64,000 nt of DNA from Alphaproteobacteria bacterium US3C007 (GCA_034423775.1 CP139918.1:3100001-3164000), one strand, 5' to 3'; positions 9,503 to 18,698 are shown, counted from the stretch's first letter. Notes: a model not told the origin generated them from the letters alone. Numbers and translations are program-made.

Positions 9503-10402
9503 TCATAAATTTTGTGCAATTTGAGCCGCCAAGCGCGCATTGTTTAGCACCAGAGCAATATTAGCGGTCAAAGATCGGCCTTGCGTCATATCAAAAACGC
9601 GTGAAAGCAAAAATGGTGTCACCGCTTTTGCGGTGATTTTTTGTTGCGCCACCTCTGTCAGCGCTTCTGCGATCACCGGATCAATTTCGCTTTGAGGAAT
9701 TTGATCGCCCAATGGTATCGGATTGGCCACCAATTGCCCGCCAGACAGACCTAATTCTGCGCGCATTTTATGCGCCAAGGCTATTTGTTTCGCCTCATCC
9801 ATGCGCAAAGGCGCAGGATAGGGCGACCCCGCAGACCAAAAGGCAGGGAATACATCGCTACGATAACAAATGACCGGAACGCCATAGGTTTCCAATACCT
9901 CCAACGTTTTGGGAATGTCCAATATTGCCTTTGCCCCCGCAGCGACAACCGTTACGGGCGTAAGCGCCAATTCCCGAAGATCAGCCGATATATCAAAACT
10001 ATTTTCAGCGCCGCGATGAACGCCGCCAATTCCACCCGTTGCAAACACCGAAATGCCTGCAAAATTCGCGGCAATCATCGTGGCGGCAACAGTGGTTGCT
10101 CCAGTCTTTTTTTGCGCCATGCAAAGCGCTAAATCGGCCCGTGATAATTTGGCGGCATTCTTTGTTTGCGCCAATTGCGTTAGATCCGCTGCGCTTAACC
10201 CGATTTTCAAAACACCATCGATCACGGCAATTGTCGCGGGCGTGGCCCCAGCCTCGCGCACACATGATTCCACTGATTTTGCCATATCCAGATTTTGCGG
10301 CCAGGGCATCCCATGCGTGATGATTGTGCTTTCCAACGCAACGATGGGGGCCTTTTTTGCCAAGGCCTCGGCAACGATGGGTGCAATCTGACAATTCAGC
10401 AT
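9503..10402 (-). CDS. psuG: Pseudouridine-5'-phosphate glycosidase
   Basis: Splits pseudouridine 5'-phosphate into uracil and ribose 5-phosphate, the second step of pseudouridine salvage. It has 299 residues with family hallmarks near the N terminus (VALESTIITHGMPWPQN) and in the middle (ATGGIGGVHRGAE, preceding the catalytic lysine region). The ATG at 10402 follows GGAAAAAT and starts one base after the stop of the upstream kinase. A longer in-frame reading to 10465 would overlap the kinase. The kinase neighbour makes the pathway assignment firm. Confidence 0.93.
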   Translation of the reverse strand: MLNCQIAPIVAEALAKKAPIVALESTIITHGMPWPQNLDMAKSVESCVREAGATPATIAVIDGVLKIGLSAADLTQLAQTKNAAKLSRADLALCMAQKKTGATTVAATMIAANFAGISVFATGGIGGVHRGAENSFDISADLRELALTPVTVVAAGAKAILDIPKTLEVLETYGVPVICYRSDVFPAFWSAGSPYPAPLRMDEAKQIALAHKMRAELGLSGGQLVANPIPLGDQIPQSEIDPVIAEALTEVAQQKITAKAVTPFLLSRVFDMTQGRSLTANIALVLNNARLAAQIAQNL

Positions 10403-10403
10403 T

Positions 10404-11288
10404 TCATATTTTTCCTGCAACAAAATTCTGCGCTTCATTTGTGGCGCTCTGAAGGGCCGCCTCACGCGGCGCCCCGTCTAACTCAGCCAAAATATGCTGT
10501 GCCATGAACACATCGCCAGCACCGGTTATTTGTTTGATCGGAACCTTGGCAGGGCGCGCAACCAGCAAAGGCAGCCCATGCTGCACATCCGCAGCCGCCT
10601 TGGCGCCATCCGTTACAATTGCGCGCCAGGCGCCAGCCGCCGTCATCGCCTGTGCGGCATCTGCAGCGGTTGCAAATTCTGAAGCGCAGATAAATTCGGC
10701 CTCGTGCTTATTACAATAAATCGTAGCCCGCGCGCCTCCTAAAAAGCACCTTAATCGGGTGGCTTTGCCAGGGGAGGCCGAGCATATCCTAAGGTCACCT
10801 TGTTGGAGTAAAGGATCCTGCGCAATGCGCGCCAAAAGGGTTCCGGTTAGATTGCCATCAATGACCATTGTTCCCTTGAAAGGTGCGCTTGGGGAGCCCA
10901 AGCGCCCATCGCTTAAAGGGCGCAAAATTGCATCTCCAGCCGCCTCTAGAGAATTTGCATCTGCTAGCGCTGCAATTAATCCCGTGGCATCTTCAATTGC
11001 CATATATCGATCCGTGGGAAGATTTGCGCTGCGATAGGCAAATTGTCCCTCTATGCCCAGCCCCGCCATCACCTCCAATAACGAGCAACCGGCCGGATCC
11101 TGGCCTATATGCGACAGCATAACGGTGTCGCACCCCTTGCGGCTGAAAAGTTTGGCGATGTTAAATGCGACGCCCCCAGCTTGCTCTTTTATCAACCCGG
11201 CAACATCACCGCCCAATCCGGAATGCGTTTGCGTACGTCCGATCACATCCCAAAGGACACTGCCAATACAAATAATAGGCGTTTCCAT
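10404..11288 (-). CDS. psuK: PfkB-family sugar kinase, probable pseudouridine kinase
   Basis: A 294-residue ribokinase-fold enzyme. It has a GLGGDVAG-type N-terminal sugar-binding segment and the C-terminal GAGDVF motif carrying the catalytic aspartate. Adjacency to psuG indicates pseudouridine phosphorylation. The first gene of the two-gene operon, it overlaps nothing upstream and sits 6 bases from the DUF4198 gene, so the three may be co-transcribed. Confidence 0.85.
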   Translation of the reverse strand: METPIICIGSVLWDVIGRTQTHSGLGGDVAGLIKEQAGGVAFNIAKLFSRKGCDTVMLSHIGQDPAGCSLLEVMAGLGIEGQFAYRSANLPTDRYMAIEDATGLIAALADANSLEAAGDAILRPLSDGRLGSPSAPFKGTMVIDGNLTGTLLARIAQDPLLQQGDLRICSASPGKATRLRCFLGGARATIYCNKHEAEFICASEFATAADAAQAMTAAGAWRAIVTDGAKAAADVQHGLPLLVARPAKVPIKQITGAGDVFMAQHILAELDGAPREAALQSATNEAQNFVAGKI

Positions 11289-11294
11289 CGAATT

Positions 11295-12167
11295 CTATCC
11301 TTCGGGTACAGCAAAGGTGACCGCTGCCCAGAGGCTTTCCCAATGGGCGAGGGACCCGTTGGCGGCATTGGGTTCTGGCACTCTTAGCAAGACAGCATCC
11401 AACAAATAAGTGTGCCCAGACTTAATATCTATAACCGCCACCCCCTCGGCATTGCTGCGCATCAAAGACACCTTGACAGCCCCGTCAGGGGCTTTTTCAA
11501 ATATTTCGATTTGAGCATCCGCGCGTGGTGCATCGCGATACAGAATTTGAACAGCAAGCCCCTGCGCCGGATCATCCCGATAGGGATTGCCTAGCAGCAC
11601 AAACTCAGTTTCCAGCCCAAAGCGTTGATCAGCGCCTTGCGCCGCGCCGATGCCAATCAAAGCCTTACTGTAGCGATGATACGCTTCTTTCACGTTGGTT
11701 TTTAACAACCCGCGCGCTTCGTGCATTTCTTCGATGGGTCCAAGATCTTTATGCTGAATAAACGCATCAAATTTCGCCCAGTCACGATAGGTGAGGCTGC
11801 TGGGCGTGGATTCATACACAACCACCATCAGCCCATCTTCGGCAGGAGTTGCCGAAAAAGCTGGGATATCCCCCATACGCGCTTCAACCTGATAAGTTTT
11901 TTGATTCAAAGACCAATAAAACGATTTGACCCGGGCCTTAAAATAAGCCTGCGCAGACCCTTTAAAGTTCTGACCATTGCGCAAGTCTAAGCGAATGGTT
12001 TCGTCAGATTGACCTTGAAAGTTTTTACCATCAATCCATAATTCATGTGCCAAAGAAGGCTGAGCAGCAAAAAAAGCTAAAAAAACAAGAAGAGGCACAA
12101 TGACAAAGATACCCCTGCACCTATTCAAAACTCTTATCGCTGTATTATTGCTAAACCTTTTGGGCAT
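11295..12167 (-). CDS. Exported DUF4198-type protein
   Basis: About 290 residues: a signal peptide with a positively charged start and a long hydrophobic core ending at SLA, then HELWID, the typical start of mature DUF4198 proteins. These are periplasmic, predicted metal (nickel/cobalt) uptake partners. It lies head-to-head with the HupE/UreJ-type gene. The ATG at 12167 gives the best signal peptide but makes the two divergent coding regions overlap by 68 bases. A GTG at 12098 would avoid overlap but would leave a signal peptide without a basic end. The start is unsettled. Confidence 0.7.
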   Translation of the reverse strand: MPKRFSNNTAIRVLNRCRGIFVIVPLLVFLAFFAAQPSLAHELWIDGKNFQGQSDETIRLDLRNGQNFKGSAQAYFKARVKSFYWSLNQKTYQVEARMGDIPAFSATPAEDGLMVVVYESTPSSLTYRDWAKFDAFIQHKDLGPIEEMHEARGLLKTNVKEAYHRYSKALIGIGAAQGADQRFGLETEFVLLGNPYRDDPAQGLAVQILYRDAPRADAQIEIFEKAPDGAVKVSLMRSNAEGVAVIDIKSGHTYLLDAVLLRVPEPNAANGSLAHWESLWAAVTFAVPEG

Positions 12168-13245
12168 ATTCTCGGCCTCTGCACATGAAGTCTCTCCTTC
12201 GATAGCTGACATTACCGTTACGGACAACCAGATTGAGATCGAAATACGCCTTATGGCAGAAGCTGTTTTGGCTGAGATAGATCTTTCTGAAACAACAGAT
12301 ACCAATGAGTCAGCGCGGGTGGCGGAATATGACCGTTTTCGGGCCTTGGAGGCGCAGGCCTTGGCGGAAGCTGTGCGCTTATTTTGGCCCTCTATTCAAA
12401 CCCGCCTGCATCTTTGGGCCGCGCCCACACGTCAGGATTTAGCGTTGAGGCTTGCCGAGGTGAGGGTGATTGGCGAAGAAAATCAGGAACTGCCGCGGTT
12501 CAGTGTTCTTCGTATAACCGGATCGCTGGCTTTGCCAAGCGCCGTCAGCTTTGCTTGGGATTCTGAGCTGGGTAATCTGGTTTTACGCCAGCAGGGCGTT
12601 GAAAATGGTCTTACAGAATACCTAAGCGATGGACAACGCAGCAGCGCGATGAACGGGCAGGGCGCATTGGAAAAGCGCTCTGTATGGGGCGAGCTGGTCG
12701 CTTATGTGCCGGTCGGTTTCGATCATATTATACCCAAAGGGCTGGATCATATTCTTTTTGTCTTGGGTTTATTCTTTCTCACCCTGCGGATCTCAGCGCT
12801 CTTATGGCAGATTTCAGCCTTTACTTTGGCTCACACGGTTACGCTTGCCGCGGGTGCGATGGGCTTGGTCACCATTCCGGGTAGCATAGTTGAGCCTTTG
12901 ATAGCCGCCTCAATCGTTTTTGTGGCGGTTGAGAATATTTTTTCTCAAAAGCTTAACCGTTGGCGGCCGGCTTTAATCTTTGGGTTTGGATTATTACACG
13001 GGCTCGGTTTTGCCAGCGTTTTGCAAGAATTTGGACTGCCAGATGGACAATTCATTGCGGCTTTGATCGGCTTTAACATTGGCGTTGAAATAGGGCAACT
13101 GACTGTAATAGCTTGTGCTTTTCTGTTGTTGGGGGTTTGGTTCGGTAAGAAATCTTGGTATCGAGCCTATATTTCAATCCCGTCCTCTTGCCTAATTGCT
13201 TTGATCGGGGCCTATTGGGTGATTGAACGTACCATCTTAGCATAA
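12100..13245 (+). CDS. HupE/UreJ-family membrane protein
   Basis: A 381-residue predicted metal permease. A signal peptide (residues 1-28, ending SASAHE) leads into an extracytoplasmic domain of about 170 residues. About six membrane segments follow with the conserved histidine motifs FDHI (207-210), GLDHILF (214-220), AHTVTLA (244-250) and LLHGLGFA (298-305). HupE and UreJ proteins are thought to move nickel for hydrogenase or urease. No such enzyme lies in the window, so the metal is not known. AGAGG precedes the ATG. The neighbour on the other strand is a DUF4198 protein, which fits a metal-uptake pair. Confidence 0.85.
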   Translation: MTKIPLHLFKTLIAVLLLNLLGIFSASAHEVSPSIADITVTDNQIEIEIRLMAEAVLAEIDLSETTDTNESARVAEYDRFRALEAQALAEAVRLFWPSIQTRLHLWAAPTRQDLALRLAEVRVIGEENQELPRFSVLRITGSLALPSAVSFAWDSELGNLVLRQQGVENGLTEYLSDGQRSSAMNGQGALEKRSVWGELVAYVPVGFDHIIPKGLDHILFVLGLFFLTLRISALLWQISAFTLAHTVTLAAGAMGLVTIPGSIVEPLIAASIVFVAVENIFSQKLNRWRPALIFGFGLLHGLGFASVLQEFGLPDGQFIAALIGFNIGVEIGQLTVIACAFLLLGVWFGKKSWYRAYISIPSSCLIALIGAYWVIERTILA

Positions 13246-13415
13246 GATAACGCCTTGTATTTTAGGCTTGCGCCCAGAGATAAGCTGTTTTAAACGCGCC
13301 TTTATCGAAATCCGCAGACGGAGTTCGGGCATTTAAGGGATACATCCTTAAAGTCCACCGGTTGGAGCATCCGCTCTTACAGCTCTGTCAAGGCGAAAAC
13401 CGGAAAGGAAAGAAC

Positions 13416-14234
13416 ATGGCTCTTCCAGAGTTTAATTTGCGTCAATTGCTTGAAGCTGGCGTACATTTTGGCCACCAAACACAACGTTGGAACCCACGTA
13501 TGGGTGAGTTCATTTATGGCGCCCGCAATGGCATCCATATTATGGATTTGACGCAAACCGTGCCGATGCTGGACGCAGCATTAAATGCAATTCGCGAAAC
13601 CGTCGCGCGCGGCGGGCGTATCTTGTTTGTGGGCACAAAGCGCCAGGCAGCAGCACCGATATCCGAAGCAGCTGAGAAATGTGCACAATATTACATGAAC
13701 CACCGTTGGTTGGGCGGCACGCTGACAAATTGGCAAACGGTTTCACAATCGATCAAGCGGCTTGCCAATATTGACGAGCAGCTCACCGCGGGTATGGACG
13801 GTCTTACCAAGAAAGAGCGTCTGGGACTTGAGCGCGAGCAAAACAAATTGCAAGCGTCACTGGGCGGCATTCGCGAAATGGGCGGTGTGCCCGATTTATT
13901 GTTCGTGATCGACGTAAAAAAAGAAGCTTTAGCGATTGCTGAAGCTAATAAGCTGGGGATCCCGGTGGTTGGCATTGTCGACACTAATTGCTCTCCCGAT
14001 GGCGTTGATTACATCATTCCAGGCAATGATGATGCATCGCGCGCAATTGCTCTGTATTGCGATTTAGCGTCTCGGGCCGCGCTTGATGGAATGTCTGCCC
14101 AATTGGGTGCCGCCGGGGTTGATCTTGGTGAAATGGAAGAGGCGTTGCAGGAAGAGGTTGTGGTTGAAGCCGAGCCTGCTGCTGAAGCGCTCGCTGCAGA
14201 GACGGCTACAGAAGCAGCTACGCCGGACGCGTAA
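13416..14234 (+). CDS. rpsB: 30S ribosomal protein uS2
   Basis: A 272-residue ribosomal protein S2. The N terminus ([14 protein letters not shown]) and the internal [11 protein letters not shown] and [17 protein letters not shown] segments are diagnostic. A longer acidic, alanine-rich tail than in E. coli is usual for alphaproteobacteria. A GGAAAGGAAAG ribosome site precedes the ATG. It is followed by tsf in the standard order. Confidence 0.98.
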   Translation: MALPEFNLRQLLEAGVHFGHQTQRWNPRMGEFIYGARNGIHIMDLTQTVPMLDAALNAIRETVARGGRILFVGTKRQAAAPISEAAEKCAQYYMNHRWLGGTLTNWQTVSQSIKRLANIDEQLTAGMDGLTKKERLGLEREQNKLQASLGGIREMGGVPDLLFVIDVKKEALAIAEANKLGIPVVGIVDTNCSPDGVDYIIPGNDDASRAIALYCDLASRAALDGMSAQLGAAGVDLGEMEEALQEEVVVEAEPAAEALAAETATEAATPDA

Positions 14235-14254
14235 GCGCTGATCTAAAAGCCAAG

Positions 14255-14282
14255 GGCAGGGGGGTGACATCCTGCCTTTTTT
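14255..14282 (+). terminator. Terminator or attenuator between rpsB and tsf
   Basis: A 6-bp stem GGCAGG (14255-14260) and CCTGCC (14271-14276) is followed by six T. It probably lowers tsf transcription relative to rpsB, as known in other bacteria. Confidence 0.75.
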
Positions 14283-14309
14283 CTTATGACGCTAAATGAG
14301 GAGAGCCAA

Positions 14310-15185
14310 ATGGCCATCACAGCATCAATGGTAAAAGAGCTGCGCGACGCAACAGGCGCAGGTATGATGGACGCAAAGAAAGCCCTGACAGAAACTGATG
14401 GCGATTTTGAAGCAGCGGTCGATTGGCTGCGCACCAAAGGTCTTGCCAAAGCCGCAAAAAAATCGGGCCGCGTGGCCGCAGAGGGCTTGGTAGCAGTTTC
14501 TGTTCAGAGCGGTACGGGCGTTGCTGTTGAAGTGAACTCTGAAACCGACTTTGTTGGTAAAAACGCTGAATTCCAAACAATGGTTGGCTCGTTCGCCCAA
14601 AAAGCGCTGGATGTGGCAGATGTTGATGCGTTGGCGCAAGCCGATATTGGCGGAAAAACCGTAACTGAGGTTTTGACAGATAAGATTGCGACGATTGGCG
14701 AAAATATGTCATTGCGCCGGATGTCTAAAATCTCTGGCGACAGCGTGCAATCTTATGTCCATAGCAGCGCCGCCGAAGGTATGGGGCGTATTGGCGTTCT
14801 TGTTGCTACGAAAGGTGTAAACGAATCCTTTGCCAAGCAGGTTGCCATGCATGTTGCGGCCGCAAACCCGCAATCGCTTGGAGCTGAAGATCTAGATCCG
14901 GTTTTGCTAGAACGTGAGAAAAACGTTTTAACCGAACAAGCGCGCGAATCTGGAAAGCCCGAAGCAGTGATTGAAAAAATGATTGCGGGTCGCATCAAAA
15001 AATTCCTCTCCGAGGTGACGCTTTTGGGTCAAGCTTTTGTGATCAACCCTGATTTGACCGTTGAGCAAGCTGCTAAAGAAGCGGGCGTTGAAATCACGGG
15101 CTATGTGCGGATGGAAGTTGGCGAAGGTATCGAGAAAAAAGAAGAGGATTTCGCCGCCGAAGTTGCCAAGGTTGTGCAAGGTTAA
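14310..15185 (+). CDS. tsf: Translation elongation factor Ts
   Basis: The nucleotide exchange factor for EF-Tu, 291 residues. The N-terminal UBA-like domain ([18 protein letters not shown]) and the TDFVGKN motif that inserts into EF-Tu are clear. The ATG follows AGGAGAG. It forms the rpsB-tsf pair with a terminator before and after. Confidence 0.98.
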   Translation: MAITASMVKELRDATGAGMMDAKKALTETDGDFEAAVDWLRTKGLAKAAKKSGRVAAEGLVAVSVQSGTGVAVEVNSETDFVGKNAEFQTMVGSFAQKALDVADVDALAQADIGGKTVTEVLTDKIATIGENMSLRRMSKISGDSVQSYVHSSAAEGMGRIGVLVATKGVNESFAKQVAMHVAAANPQSLGAEDLDPVLLEREKNVLTEQARESGKPEAVIEKMIAGRIKKFLSEVTLLGQAFVINPDLTVEQAAKEAGVEITGYVRMEVGEGIEKKEEDFAAEVAKVVQG

Positions 15186-15243
15186 ATTGTGACATTCACG
15201 GTTTCGGGCGCGTGATCGCGCCCGGAGCCTTCAAGTAATCTCC

Positions 15244-15268
15244 AAGGCCGCTGCACGCGGCCTTTTTT
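15244..15268 (+). terminator. Intrinsic terminator after tsf
   Basis: Stem AAGGCCGC (15244-15251) with GCGGCCTT (15257-15264), then a T run. A second GC hairpin (GGGCGCG/CGCGCCC) lies just before it, near 15206-15224. The luxR-type gene ends at 15273 on the other strand, so it may work in both directions. Confidence 0.85.
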
Positions 15269-15272
15269 ATTG

Positions 15273-16034
15273 CTACGATCTTTTGGTAATATGGATTTGA
15301 TTTTGCCGCACAGTCTTCATTATGGCCTGTGCGGTGGTTTCAACGCCCAAACCTTGGCGGGCAAGCCGCAAATGTTTTTCGACTGTGGCCGGTGATATAT
15401 TCAACAAAATGCTAACATCCTGTAACGTTTTCCCATCACTGACCCATTGAAGAACCTGTATTTGGCGCTTTGTAAGGTTTAAAGCGGCGGGCGTTTCCAA
15501 AGGCAGCGCAATAATTTTCAAGTGAACAACGTTATTGATCAGCAAAATCTCATCACCAAATTCTTTCCAGTTCTCATCGACTTCCTTTTGCGACATATCT
15601 TTTGGTGCCGTCAGTCCGATCGCGCCTTTGGAACGCAAGGAAGGCGCTTTAAAGCTGATCGTATAGCCGGCTTTGACATCGTGCTTTTGGTTAAAGGCGA
15701 TGGTGGCTAATTCACCCGGACTTAATGTGGCACTTTGCATCCGTTTTGCAATATGCGTCCAACTACAGGCGCCGTTATTGGCCTGTGCCCAATTGGTCAT
15801 CGGCGCATCTTTGAAAAGCCCATCATTAATGAACCCGTTTATGTAATCTGTGCTATGGTTGGTAAGAAACGTAAAATCGTTGGGATCGCCCAATCCGTCA
15901 TCCGTGGAAAAATGCGTGAAGCCGTAGACCAAGCGATCAAAGTTATACTCGCGCATTTTCGAGACGTGAAGTTCCCAAACATCGCGTATCAAATCTGCTT
16001 GTATAATCTCGCTCAGAAATCTTTCTGTTTTCAC
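15273..16034 (-). CDS. LuxR-family regulator with autoinducer-binding-like domain
   Basis: A 253-residue regulator. An N-terminal domain of about 160 residues resembles the autoinducer-binding fold (aromatic-rich, MREYNFDRLVYGF). A GerE-type helix-turn-helix occupies residues 189-240 (LTKRQIQVLQWVSDGKTLQD, then SPATVEKHLRLA). A GTG start with AAGGAC upstream is used. No luxI synthase is visible, so it is a solo receptor here. It is the last chromosomal gene before the prophage region, and its upstream region contains a 16-bp palindrome. Confidence 0.85.
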   Translation of the reverse strand: MKTERFLSEIIQADLIRDVWELHVSKMREYNFDRLVYGFTHFSTDDGLGDPNDFTFLTNHSTDYINGFINDGLFKDAPMTNWAQANNGACSWTHIAKRMQSATLSPGELATIAFNQKHDVKAGYTISFKAPSLRSKGAIGLTAPKDMSQKEVDENWKEFGDEILLINNVVHLKIIALPLETPAALNLTKRQIQVLQWVSDGKTLQDVSILLNISPATVEKHLRLARQGLGVETTAQAIMKTVRQNQIHITKRS

Positions 16035-16143
16035 GTCCTTTAAGTCCTTTCGTTTGTCAGCTTGGTTCAGGCGGATTTAGGAGGCCTTATTATTCAACGT
16101 TTTTAACGACAGCGCAGCGCTCATAACACCATCCTAAATTTAA

Positions 16144-16159
16144 CATAATATATATTATG
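16144..16159. promoter_or_regulatory. 16-bp perfect palindrome upstream of the LuxR-type gene
   Basis: CATAATATATATTATG reads the same on both strands. It lies 110 bases before the regulator start, at the chromosome/prophage border. It may be an operator, or simply AT-rich promoter sequence. 16035-16246 holds no gene, and no copy of the rpsI-type attachment core. Confidence 0.35.
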
Positions 16160-16246
16160 CGCCTAATCTTTCCACAATCTGCCTCAAGTGTATAATTCAT
16201 TTACTTAATCCTCTACCCTTTATTTTAACGCGGCATAAAACCGCTG

Positions 16247-16651
16247 CTAATCTTGCCCAAACTGGTAGTCTGGGCGCACCACTGGCTCATTTAAGTCTTC
16301 ACGAGCCAACAATTCATCGTGGCCGTTTGTATCAACGGCGTAGGTTCTACCGCCAACATACTCCATCCGCTGGCCTTTAAACTGACCGCGCGGATCTGCT
16401 GGCAGAACGTGCTGCATATCCCAATGCGTGTTTCTAGCTGCGCGCTGCGCCAAGATGGCTTTGTCAACGCCGCGCATTGAGTTGCTTTGATCGATGCGCC
16501 TAAGCTCACCAGCAAGGCGTTCAAGATGCGCTGCATTTTTAGCAATATGATCCTGATGCCACATCTGCATGGTCATGCGAACGGTCATGGTCATGCCACC
16601 CTGTCGCATCGCAGTCACGGTTGGATTAACTTGCTTTCTTCTGCGGGTCAT
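16247..16651 (-). CDS. Hypothetical prophage protein
   Basis: 134 residues, basic N terminus, methionine-rich stretch at 15-30, no family recognised. A strong AGGAGAG site sits in front of its ATG, which overlaps the end of the winged-helix gene by 26 bases. It is the third gene of a coupled leftward operon with that regulator and the resolvase-like gene, so a role in lysogeny control or as a virion/antidefence protein is possible but unsupported. Confidence 0.7.
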   Translation of the reverse strand: MTRRRKQVNPTVTAMRQGGMTMTVRMTMQMWHQDHIAKNAAHLERLAGELRRIDQSNSMRGVDKAILAQRAARNTHWDMQHVLPADPRGQFKGQRMEYVGGRTYAVDTNGHDELLAREDLNEPVVRPDYQFGQD

Positions 16652-17138
16652 CTTTCTCTCCTCGCAAACTATAATAGTCGCGTTTTAAGACATTAACAGG
16701 TAAGTCATTTTGTCTTTTTTTCAGCAGCCCTAAAAGATGCTCCGCTTCATGCACTTCTGTCATCTGAAACAAATCAGAACTGTAATTTGCATAATCTACA
16801 AGGCTCTTACAAAGTTCGTCAGAGGCATAATAATATAGGGTTTTGCCTTTTTGCTTTGAAACAACCCAGCCTGCTGCAACTGTTTCTTTGAGATATGCTG
16901 AGATTGTCTGTCGGCTAATTTGAAGCTCGCTAGCAATCTGCGTTAATGTGTAACCTTGCTTTACCACTGTGCCGACATAAAGCAGTCGCCCAAACACTGC
17001 CTTTTCAGACGAGCTTTGAAACCAAGCAGTCAATTTACTTTGCGCAATCCAGCGCTGGCGGTCTTTAAAAACCTGAATTTCAGTGCGTGCTAAATGATAT
17101 GAAAAGTCATTCAGTGCGGTGTTATAAATATCATCCAT
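16626..17138 (-). CDS. Winged-helix regulator, left-end copy
   Basis: 170 residues. A helix-turn-helix near residues 62-95 (GYTLTQIASELQISRQTISA) and a following wing (AAGWVVSKQKGKTLYYYAS) resemble MarR/ArsR-like regulators. The C-terminal helix (VHEAEHLLGLLKKR) may dimerise. It has a gap-free paralogue at the opposite end of the prophage (52734-53195), with more than half of residues identical by eye. Its start overlaps the stop of the resolvase-like gene. It probably controls the divergent early promoter at 17836-17948. Confidence 0.85.
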   Translation of the reverse strand: MDDIYNTALNDFSYHLARTEIQVFKDRQRWIAQSKLTAWFQSSSEKAVFGRLLYVGTVVKQGYTLTQIASELQISRQTISAYLKETVAAGWVVSKQKGKTLYYYASDELCKSLVDYANYSSDLFQMTEVHEAEHLLGLLKKRQNDLPVNVLKRDYYSLRGEKDDPQKKAS

Positions 17139-17835
17139 TGAGCTGCCCCATTTTTTTCATGCGCTGTATCACACGATAAACAGCGTTCTGCGTCCAAGGT
17201 TTACCTTTCTGATTAAGCACCTTTTTGGCGTTTAACTCACGCGCTATGTCAGATTGAGACACGCCGCGCTCATACAAAACGCAAATTTCAGGCCAGATTG
17301 TCAATGCAAAATCATCAGCCTTCTTTTGTTTCGCTGCGTTACCCGCATCTATGAGCGCTTTTTGATCAGGCGTGCCAAGCATGTTTATTTGACGACCAGA
17401 GCGCGTAATATGAGGCTTGCCTGCCTCTAGCTTTTTGCGCACTCGGTCTAAGCCCGCTTGCGCTCTTGCGACGATACGATCGCGCTGCACTTGCGCATTT
17501 GCAGACAGAACCTGAATGCTGCCTTGGCTAATAATGGGGTCATCAGCGACCTCTATTGCCACCCCCTGCTCTGCTAAAGCCTCCAGAAACTCTAATGCAA
17601 TCCATTGGCGTGATGCAAACCCCTGCAAACTCGCAAGCGCAAATATAGAGCTGTCAAATTTGCAATGCTCGACGCAAGCTTGCAGCTCTTCGCGATCATT
17701 AAAGTCGCGCGTTGCTTTGCCCTTTTCAACAAACCATTTGACTGATCTGCCATCAGCCAACGCACTGATTTGCCTGCGTTGGCGATCTTGATGCGCTTGG
17801 TCAGCGCTGTTGTAAATAAAGCCGTTAAGTTTCAT
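17131..17835 (-). CDS. Resolvase-fold protein, possibly catalytically inactive
   Basis: 234 residues aligning by eye with small serine recombinases. The N-terminal strand keeps a serine at the nucleophile position (GFIYNSADQ against GYARVSTSQ of gamma-delta resolvase), NDREEL matches SDRKGL, and QVLSANAQVQRDRIVARAQAG matches the long E helix. However, the arginine before the serine is a tyrosine and the DRLGRD arginines are absent (ASLQGFASR). The C terminus has a recombinase-type DNA-binding helix set (SDIARELNAK, KPWTQNAVYRVIQR). It heads the leftward control operon and may be a DNA-binding regulator, or a divergent integrase. Confidence 0.7.
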   Translation of the reverse strand: MKLNGFIYNSADQAHQDRQRRQISALADGRSVKWFVEKGKATRDFNDREELQACVEHCKFDSSIFALASLQGFASRQWIALEFLEALAEQGVAIEVADDPIISQGSIQVLSANAQVQRDRIVARAQAGLDRVRKKLEAGKPHITRSGRQINMLGTPDQKALIDAGNAAKQKKADDFALTIWPEICVLYERGVSQSDIARELNAKKVLNQKGKPWTQNAVYRVIQRMKKMGQLNG

Positions 17836-17948
17836 TTTCTCTCTCCATTTTTACAGCAGCAGAGGTGCGTACCTTCTGCGTACTTGTTTCATGTATATAA
17901 ATTCATGTAGGTCTATGCAAGCCCAATGTAGTAATTCAAAGCAGGCGC
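17836..17948. promoter_or_regulatory. Divergent early control region with direct repeats
   Basis: The only gap between the leftward control operon and the rightward early genes. It contains TGCGTAC twice (17866-17872 and 17877-17883, 11 bases apart, one helical turn) and TTCATGTA twice (17888-17895 and 17902-17909), flanking an AT-rich TATATAAA segment. This is the expected place for a lysis-lysogeny switch. The binding protein is not shown. Confidence 0.5.
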
Positions 17949-18122
17949 ATGGTAACAAAATATAAAACACAGCAAAATCAACGGGTCGCATTGCACACAA
18001 TGATTGATCCAGAGGTTAAATCAGCGCTCGATGAGGCCAAAGAAGGTCAGCAAGTCAGCCTTGCGCATCTCATTGACAGCATTCTGCGCAAACATTTTAC
18101 GCTGGTGAAGCAAGATGGTTAA
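17949..18122 (+). CDS. Small RHH-like protein
   Basis: 57 residues. The pattern of a polar start, IDPEVKSALDEAK, and then a helix SLAHLIDSILRKHF resembles ribbon-helix-helix DNA-binding proteins of the Arc type. It is the first rightward early gene, overlaps the nuclease gene by 8 bases and may autoregulate the switch region. Confidence 0.55.
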   Translation: MVTKYKTQQNQRVALHTMIDPEVKSALDEAKEGQQVSLAHLIDSILRKHFTLVKQDG

Positions 18123-18540
18123 TTCGCGCAGAAAAGGTCAAACGGGCGAATATCTCGTTGCCAAAGAATACCTTGATCACATGAACGTCAGGCTCAAGCG
18201 AGACATAGAGCAATATAGGTCATCAGATCGTGGCGATTTGATACCAGACGCTGACATAGATTGGCCGTTTTGCATCGAGGTCAAAAACTATGGCGACCTA
18301 AACGTTATGCATAGAGCAGCTTGGTGGACGCAAGTCAGCAAAGCAGCCGATAGCCAAAACCTCATGCCAGTGCTTTGGTATAAATTTAAGCATCGCGAAT
18401 GGCGCATCGTAATGCGGGCCAACAATGTCAGCTTTGCGCTCGGCGGCACACTCAATCACGATGACATGCTGTTCACCATGAACCCCTACACCTGTTTTTA
18501 CCTAAGCCGCGAAATTCTAGCAGCGAGGGCAGGCATATGA
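18115..18540 (+). CDS. PD-(D/E)XK nuclease, Holliday-junction-resolvase-like
   Basis: 141 residues. RRKGQTGEYLVAKEYL (E12), SDRGD (D41) and IEVKNYG (E55, K57) form the ordered acidic-acidic-lysine set of Hjc/RecB-like endonucleases. It would process branched phage DNA before packaging. It overlaps its neighbours on both sides in the early operon. Confidence 0.65.
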   Translation: MVNSRRKGQTGEYLVAKEYLDHMNVRLKRDIEQYRSSDRGDLIPDADIDWPFCIEVKNYGDLNVMHRAAWWTQVSKAADSQNLMPVLWYKFKHREWRIVMRANNVSFALGGTLNHDDMLFTMNPYTCFYLSREILAARAGI

Positions 18541-18698
18541 TGTGCGAGCGCTGCATAGACGGCATTATCGAGCGCGATATTTTCGTGCGCTATCCCGGCG
18601 AATACCAAAACGGCGAATGGGTGGGTCACAAAGAGCCCTGCCCCCATTGCAGCGATGAAGATGACTTTGATTGGCGAAGCGATGATGATCAGCGATGA
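18537..18698 (+). CDS. Small zinc-ribbon-like protein
   Basis: 53 residues. Two CxxC pairs (CERC at 3-6 and CPHC at 35-38) separated by a beta-rich middle suggest one bound zinc. The acidic tail (DEDDFD, SDDD) is unusual. ATG overlaps the previous stop. Function is unknown. Confidence 0.6.
   Translation: MMCERCIDGIIERDIFVRYPGEYQNGEWVGHKEPCPHCSDEDDFDWRSDDDQR

Noticed and set aside
16035..16246. Left attachment site matching the rpsI core
   Set aside because: No copy of GGGCTGCG...CGCAACCC or the 24-base arm is found in this stretch.
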